NCBI GenBank assembly: GCA_001275005.1
Contig: JWZX01003064.1
Coordinates: 1 to 22,785 of the forward strand
Direction of reading: 5' to 3'
Length of the DNA stretch: 22,785 bases
Source: Chrysochromulina tobinii
Taxonomy: Eukaryota; Haptophyta; Prymnesiales; Chrysochromulinaceae
In this document: piece after piece, positions 17,359-22,785 of the stretch
Position numbering within the stretch: position 1 is the stretch's first letter
Layout of the letters: each line of letters opens with the position of its first letter
Notes under the pieces: generated by a model
Told to the model about the DNA's origin: nothing
The model's input: the letters and a program-made list of their open reading frames with translations, nothing else
Database searches by the model: none
Translations under genes and position numbers: made by a program

Positions 17359-17377
17359 CTTGACTTGACTTGACTTG
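17359..17377 (+). promoter_or_regulatory. CTTGA/TTGAC pentamer array
   Basis: CTTGACTTGACTTGACTTG, nearly four pentamers, ending 58 nt before ATG 17436. It is oriented TTGACT with the downstream gene, as at 7211 and 8302. Confidence 0.55.
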
Positions 17378-17435
17378 TGTGGCGTTCTGAGCAGAAAACT
17401 CCACACGCCTTTTTTTGAGGCGCCGCGCGCGGGGC

Positions 17436-20400
17436 ATGAAAATGGTCGCAAGGAAGGCAACGCTACGTCCGTCCACGCCGAGCCCATGCAGAAGTCGGTT
17501 GGGCCACGCCAATCCACGTGGAGCCCGCTGTTGGATTCTGGTGATGTGCATCTGTTTCCAGCCCGTCGACTGCCAGACTGTAACAGAGTCGTCGAAGCCA
17601 CTGCACACCCAGCCAGCAAGCCGCCCAGCCGGCCGCCACCGCCGCCAACTCCAGGACTACACCGCCGGCCGCGACACGGACACCATCGAGCAGCGGCTGC
17701 GTCGGCGCATGTCGCTCCTTTGGAACGTTTCCGAGCATTGGGTGCATGCACGCTGCGGTGTCACCGACTGGCCCGATGAGGCAGAGACGCAACCCCCGTC
17801 AGTGCTCAATCTCGCCAGAGACTTATTCAACATGACCGTCACCAGCATTGACTACGTTGGCACTTCTCGCTGCGTTGCAAATCTCCCGCCGCCGCCCATA
17901 GCGCCCTCCGCGCCTCCCGCTCCGCCCTCGGTGCCGCCCGCGCCGCCCTTGACGCCGCCACGCCCACCCCTCCTGCCCCCGGGCTTCGCGGGCATTGGGT
18001 TAGGCAATCAGAATGCTCCACCCTCCGCGCCTCCGGGCGAGTGTCCCCTCGGCTTCCGGTACTGTGCGACCGTGCAGGATTGCAATGCAACGCAAGTGGG
18101 CGGGTGCGTGCGATGCCCGCCGGGCACCTACTGCCGCCTCGGGATCCTGTACGACTGCCCGGTCGACACGTTCAGCCCGTTGTACGAGCTGCACGAGCGC
18201 ACCGGATGCCTCCAGTGCCCGGTATATTCGTCTTCGCCGCCGCGCTCTACGAGCAAGGAGCAGTGCCGATGCAACCTTCGCTACATGCAAGTGGGCCAGA
18301 ACGAGAGCCTCGCGTGTCGAAAGTGCCCCGTGGGCGCCAATTGTTCAACCATCGGCGTGACGTTGCGCGAGCTGCCGTTGTTACCTGGGTATTGGCGCTG
18401 GCGGCGCGACGTTGCAGATGTGAAGCGCTGCCCAGGCTACAGCCACGGGTCCGCCAACACGACTGGCTGCGCTGGCCACGTTACTGGCGCTGGCGAGGAC
18501 GAGTTTGGGAACGACTACTGCAAGCGGAAGCTCAAAGGCCCGTACTGCTCCGTTTGCGACCCCGAGCTCGCGCTCGTGTCTGAAACCTCACACTACTACA
18601 ACAATGCCAACTACGCGTGCGAGGTGTGCACGGCAACGTATCAAGACGTATCGCGAGTCGTCTCGTGGGGACTGCTCAGTATCGTCATTCTTGTCCTGCT
18701 CATCAACAGCTGCATGCGCTGCTTGCGCTGGTTCAGCTACGAAAGGTCACTTCGCTTGCAGGATACGTTCCTCAAATTCAAGTCTGCCGCAAAGTCCCTC
18801 TACCGCGGCGGCGGCGGTCAGCTGCGCGAGCTCATCTCATTCGTGCAGATCATCTCCAACATGCAGGACATCTATGCGGTTCAGTTCCCTTCTGAGTTCC
18901 TCCGATTCACTCAGATCCTCTCTGGGTTCATCTCCATCACGCTCCCGCTGCCGCCGCTCGAGTGCCTGGGCGTCGTACGCCATAACAACCGCCTCTGGAT
19001 CGCTGCCGTTTGGCCCCTGTACGTGTGCCTGCTCATCATGGCGCTCCAGGAGCTTGGCCGATTGTGGGGGCAGCTGCGCGGCAGTTGCATCCGTCTGCAC
19101 AGGCGTCTCATGGATCGTCGCGGCAAGGCTGCCGCCAAAGTCGACACTGAAGACGATGGTGCGGAGTCTCACCTCGTGCTTGGCACGGCGTTGAAGCCCG
19201 AGGAAACCATGTTTGCTGGGCACAGACTGGCTAAGGGCAGCAGCGCGCGCAAGGGTTGGGTTGAGTGGCTGCTTGGGCCGCCGCTGCGCGCGCTGCGGCG
19301 GTTCGCGCGTGTGCTGCTCAACATGCTCGCGCAGTGCTGCCTACGCGCGCTGCCCTACTGGACACTCATATTTTACCTTGTCTACCCGACAGTCACCTCG
19401 ATGGCCTTCCGTGCATTCAGTGAAGACTGCTTTCAAGGCCCGGAGGCGATGCCGAACCCGCCCCCGGCCATGCCGCCGTACCTGCCGCCGCCGCCCCGGG
19501 CGCCACCGCCCGCCTCGCCGCCGAAACAGCCGCCGAGCCGGCCACCCGCACCCCCATCGCCGCCCTCGCCACCGCGTCCGCCGCCTTCGTCACCGCCCTC
19601 GCCACCTCCGCCCTCGCCGCCGCCCTCGCCGCCGCCCTCGCCGCCGCCGCCCTCGCCGCCGCCCTCGCCGCCGCCCTCGCCACCCCCGCCCTCGCCACCG
19701 CCGCCGCTCCAGCCCGGTGCCGAGTACCGGCCCGTGCTGAGCCTGGCGCTCGCCTTCGCGGGCAACGCCGAGGACTTTGATGCCGCGGCCGTAGCCAACT
19801 TCCGGACAAGCCTGGCGCAGCTGCTCGGCGTCCCTGTGTCCAGCGTCGTCCTGCAGGTCCGCTCTGGCAGCATTGTGATCGACGTCCGCGTCTTCATATC
19901 CCTGCCACCAGCGAGCAGCTTGCTCACCGCCGCATCGCTTTCCAGCGCCCTTGGGGTGAGTATCACCAACATCGTCTCGATCTACACTATCCTCGAGATC
20001 CAGGCGCCGTCGCCTCCGCCGCCCTCACCGCCGCCCTCGCCGCCGCCGCCCTCGCCGCCGCCCTCGCCGCCGCCGCCCTCGATGCCGCCCACGCAAATGG
20101 TGCGCGCGCTCGCGCTGCTCTACGAGGCCACGGGCGGTAGCGCGTGGCGCAACCACCTCAAGTGGCTCTCTGGCGAGCCGTGCGTCGACGGCTGGTTTGG
20201 TGTGCACTGCTGCCCCCAGGCGCTGCCGGTCCTGCGCGGGGACGACGAGTGCACCGCCGACGGCGGCGGAGCCACCGGCGTGCTCACGACGCAGGGTAGC
20301 GCCGCCTGCCACTCGGGCTCCGTCACGGGCACCGCGCTCGACCTCGCCACCTGCGTCGTCGTCAAGGTGCTGCTCCCGTCCAACAACCTGATCGGCTCAC

Positions 20401-21576
20401 TCGACGGCGCGCTCTGCGAGCTGCCCTCTCTGCAGCACCTCGACCTCTCGGGCAACGCGCTCACGGGCAGCCTTCCCTCCGCCGCCGACTGCTGGCCGCG
20501 CCTCACCTACCTCGACCTGACGCAGACGCGCTCGTGGGACGACGAGGGCGGCGTTTCCGGCCGCGTGCCCGAGTGGCTCCTCGACCGCCTCAACTTTATG
20601 GCGCCGCTGCACCTCGCCAACAACGCCTTTGACGACCCGACGGCCGCCGAGTCCGCCGTTGCGATCAGCCGGATCTGGCAGCGCTGCCAGACGCTCGGCG
20701 CGGAGCGGTGCTCGGGCGTGCCGCCGATTGGCTGCAGCGCCTTCAACCGCCAGGGCCAGCGCTACGAGGTGGAGCTCGACGGCCTCGGATGCGTGCGCTG
20801 CCCGACGCCGCTCGAGATGGGCCTCGTCGGCTGCGGCATCGCTTTCATCGTGCTGCTCCTTATGCGCCTCTTGGGCTTGTACACGCGCTTCATGCGCGAC
20901 TACCCAGAGCACGCCAAGACCCACTTCGCCACGTTCATGATCCTCGTGGGCCACCTGCAGACGCTCACCATCATCGGCAGCATGCAGCTAGGCTGGCCGC
21001 TCATCATCCAGGAGATCCTCGCGAGCATCAACTTGCCGTTCATGAGCTACATCCCGTGCCGTGCATCCTGACCGACCCGGTGCTCAAGGCGCTGCTGAGC
21101 TACGCAGAGACCGCCGTCGCGCTGCTGCCGCTCGTGGGCGCCTGGCTTGTCGCGTCCGAATACGACCTGAGCGTGCTCTTCAGCTTTCTCTTCACTTTCG
21201 GCCTCCGTGCGAGCGTGACCCTCTTCATGCGCTACGACGAGGACCAGACTCGGCTGATCATCGCCCGCCTCGTGGCGCCGCTCCTCTGGCTCTTCTGGCT
21301 CTTCCTGCTCTGGCGCTTCCATCGGCTGCTGCGCGAGGCCCGGATGACGGAGGAGAACGCGACTGCAGCGAAAGCGAAAGCGGCAGCGGCTGAGGCAGCT
21401 TCAGCGGCCACCGGCCGCATCGGGATGGGTGAATACGTCATGATTAATGGCAGGCGAGGCAAGATCACTTCCGACGACGGGACTAGTAACTCATACAAGG
21501 TCACCTATGACAATGGGGAGGTGAGCGGATGGCTCTACCCCCACGATGTGACTCGGGATGTGACTCGGGCTGCGGA

Positions 21577-21614
<38 letters not shown>

Positions 21615-22785
21615 AGAAGGCGGTGCCCTTGCAGAAAGAGGCGCGCCGCGCGGCGGAGGCGGTGCGCTACCTGACCGAGCGGTACGATAGCGACGACGTC
21701 CCGCCACCGCCTGGACTCAAGCTCGAGGGCGGCTCACTGACTGGCGAAGCGGCCCAATACATCGGCACTTTCTGTCTTGTCCACAACAAGCTTGTGAACG
21801 GCCGGCCTGCGTATCAGCACACGAGCGATGCAACTCGCTGGATTGCATTCGATGGAGATACCTGGATGGGGCAGTTTGAGTCATCACTTGGTAAGAAGAA
21901 GGAGGGCCTCCTGGACCTACAAGACACATCTGCAGCTTCGCCCGATGTGAGCGCTGAGACATGGAGGGCATGGACGGGCTCTGGTTGGGCTGAGCAGCCG
22001 CAGCTCAAGTGCACCGCTTGGACGCCGCCGTCGCCGCCGACCGACACAAACACGACGTCGATGAGCGCGTGGTGGTGGCCGCTCCGCTCGCAGTGGCAGC
22101 TCGTCGTTTGGGCGCGGCAGGGGCTCCTCTTCCTCGTGTACTTCGCCATGGACTGCGTGATGTTGTTCTTGCCGTACTGGGACCACTGGACCGCACGCTT
22201 CGTCTTTGCCGCGCTCGTGATCGCCGTCCTCGGCGGCTTCTGGCGGCTGCAGGCCCGGCGTCAGCCGTACGCGATGCGTCAGCAGCATTGGCTCGAGACC
22301 TTCCTCTACGCGGTCGACATCCTGGTCATCATCCTGGCCGCCTACGTGTATAGCCCAGTGCAGGACAGTGGCACGGTGCAGGACAGGTCCATGCGGCTGG
22401 TGTTCGAGCAGGGCCTTGGCGCGCTGCTCGGCGCCTCCGTGCTCGTTGCGGTGCTGGTTGCCGGCTTCAACATGGAGTGTGAACGCCAGTTATTCCGGAA
22501 CTGGGTGCCTCCATTCCTTCCATATATTGACGCTCCGATTGAGGCCGCCCTCCGCGACGGCGCAGTGCGCCTCATCGACTGTGCCTGGCTGCTGGATTCC
22601 GATCGCTCGGATAAGAATCTGCCGCGCGTCACCAAGGTGGTGGCACGCCTCGCTTCCAACGAGCCGACGAGCGTGCTGATTCGGCGGCTGGCGAAGCGCT
22701 GCGGGACCTCGTCCATCTGCATCACGGTGGAGACGGCCTCGGCAGCCTCGCCAGTGCGGCTGCGGTGGAGGTGGTGGTGGACGCC
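17436..22785 (+). CDS. Giant multi-pass surface protein: Cys-rich, Pro-rich, LRR and membrane modules; frameshifted, 3' partial
   Basis: ATG 17436 starts a protein with a hydrophobic signal core (CWILVMCICF). In order: a Pro-rich stretch (17884-18035). A Cys-rich GCC/TNFR-like region (18040-18650: CVRCPPGTYC, CLQCPVYSSS, CRKCPVGANC, GPYCSVCDPEL). TM helices near 18660-18720, 18900-18970, 18990-19065 and 19345-19420. Long SPPPPSPPP tracts (19450-19710 and 20008-20090) flank a ~95-residue globular domain (19720-20005). Then an LRR region (20095-20720) with an LRRNT-like cap (ALALLYEATGGSAW, PCVDGWFGVHCC) and LPSLQHLDLSGNALTGSLP. A short Cys segment and TM helices follow. The frame stops at 21069 but continues in another frame from 21065, open to the window edge. 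That part has more TM helices, an Ala/Lys coil, an SH3-like segment (21418-21550), a domain with NGRPAYQH (21740-22020) and three or more TM helices (22110-22470). A cell-surface receptor or adhesion role is inferred. Two adjacent genes remain possible. Confidence 0.75.
21055..21064 (+). repeat. 5-bp tandem duplication (CGTGC twice) causing a frame break
   Basis: CGTGC at 21055-21059 is repeated at 21060-21064, flanked by ATCC on both sides. With both copies the frame ends in RAS-stop at 21069-21071. With only one copy, the frame reads from SYIPC into ILTDPVLKALLSYAE and stays open to base 22785. Confidence 0.75.
21577..21616 (+). repeat. 9-bp GCGGCGAGG repeat in coding sequence
   Basis: About four consecutive copies of a 9-nt unit encode (A-A-R)n within the post-frameshift frame, forming a charged helical linker after the SH3-like segment. 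The three-codon period keeps the frame, which supports this frame being coding. Confidence 0.65.

Larger units (their letters stand above)
16855..17435. other. Intergenic region upstream of the giant membrane-protein gene
   Basis: 581 nt with no coding signal. It contains a direct repeat TAGCCACAATCACACG (17084-17099 and 17107-17122) and the ACTTG cluster at 17359-17377. Confidence 0.5.

Noticed and set aside
19450-19712. GGCGGCGAGGGCGGC-type minus frame coding for Gly/Glu repeats
   Set aside because: It is the reverse strand of the SPPPP-coding tract, which lies in frame within the giant protein.
1-22785. Transposons, rRNA, tRNA or viral genes
   Set aside because: I looked on both strands for transposase, reverse transcriptase, integrase, capsid or RNA-gene signatures and saw none that I could support.

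Overview
This window looks like nuclear DNA from a unicellular eukaryotic alga. It is very GC-rich and gene-dense. It carries a CASTOR/POLLUX-type ion channel, an XEG113-like GT77 glycosyltransferase, extensin-like Pro/Ser-rich membrane proteins with Cys-rich and leucine-rich modules, a U-box/Sel1 protein, and at least one canonical GT-AG intron. A haptophyte or similar secondary-plastid alga would fit, but I cannot fix the lineage from sequence alone. I saw no rRNA, tRNA, CRISPR array or transposase.

Layout, left to right: (1) the 3' part of an alanine-rich ARM-like solenoid gene on + (to 2799); (2) a PD-(D/E)XK nuclease-fold gene on - (3070-4528), frame broken by one base; (3) a GT77/XEG113-like glycosyltransferase on - (4747-7060), with an unresolved intron or frame change near 6000-6180; (4) a U-box plus Sel1-repeat protein on + (7261-8121); (5) a small unknown protein on + (8391-8975); (6) an NHL beta-propeller protein on + (9314-10642), whose start codon lies in a perfect 30-bp duplication; (7) a signal peptide, discoidin (F5/8 type C), proline-rich stalk, single-TM protein on - (11051-13173), with one clear 137-nt phase-0 intron; (8) a CASTOR/POLLUX-family channel on + (13873-16854), with about 220 extra residues including a SAM-like domain inside the second RCK region; (9) a very large multi-pass surface protein on + (17436 to beyond the right edge), with Cys-rich, Pro-rich, globular, LRR and two homologous membrane modules, whose frame is broken by a 5-bp tandem duplication at 21055-21064.

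The most unexpected non-coding signal is a set of five ACTTG-repeat clusters (7211, 8302, 13398, 13517, 17359). Each lies upstream of a gene start, and each reads 5'-TTGACT-3' in the direction of that gene, including the two genes that share the divergent region 13174-13872. TTGAC(C/T) is the W-box core bound by WRKY factors in plants, so these could be a shared promoter or 5'UTR element. A genome-wide microsatellite is the competing explanation.

Functionally, several genes concern the cell surface. Genes 7 and 9 are secretory-pathway membrane proteins with extensin-like stretches. Gene 3 resembles enzymes that arabinosylate hydroxyproline-rich proteins. Gene 8 is a cation channel with cytosolic gating domains. 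Any link beyond proximity is inference.
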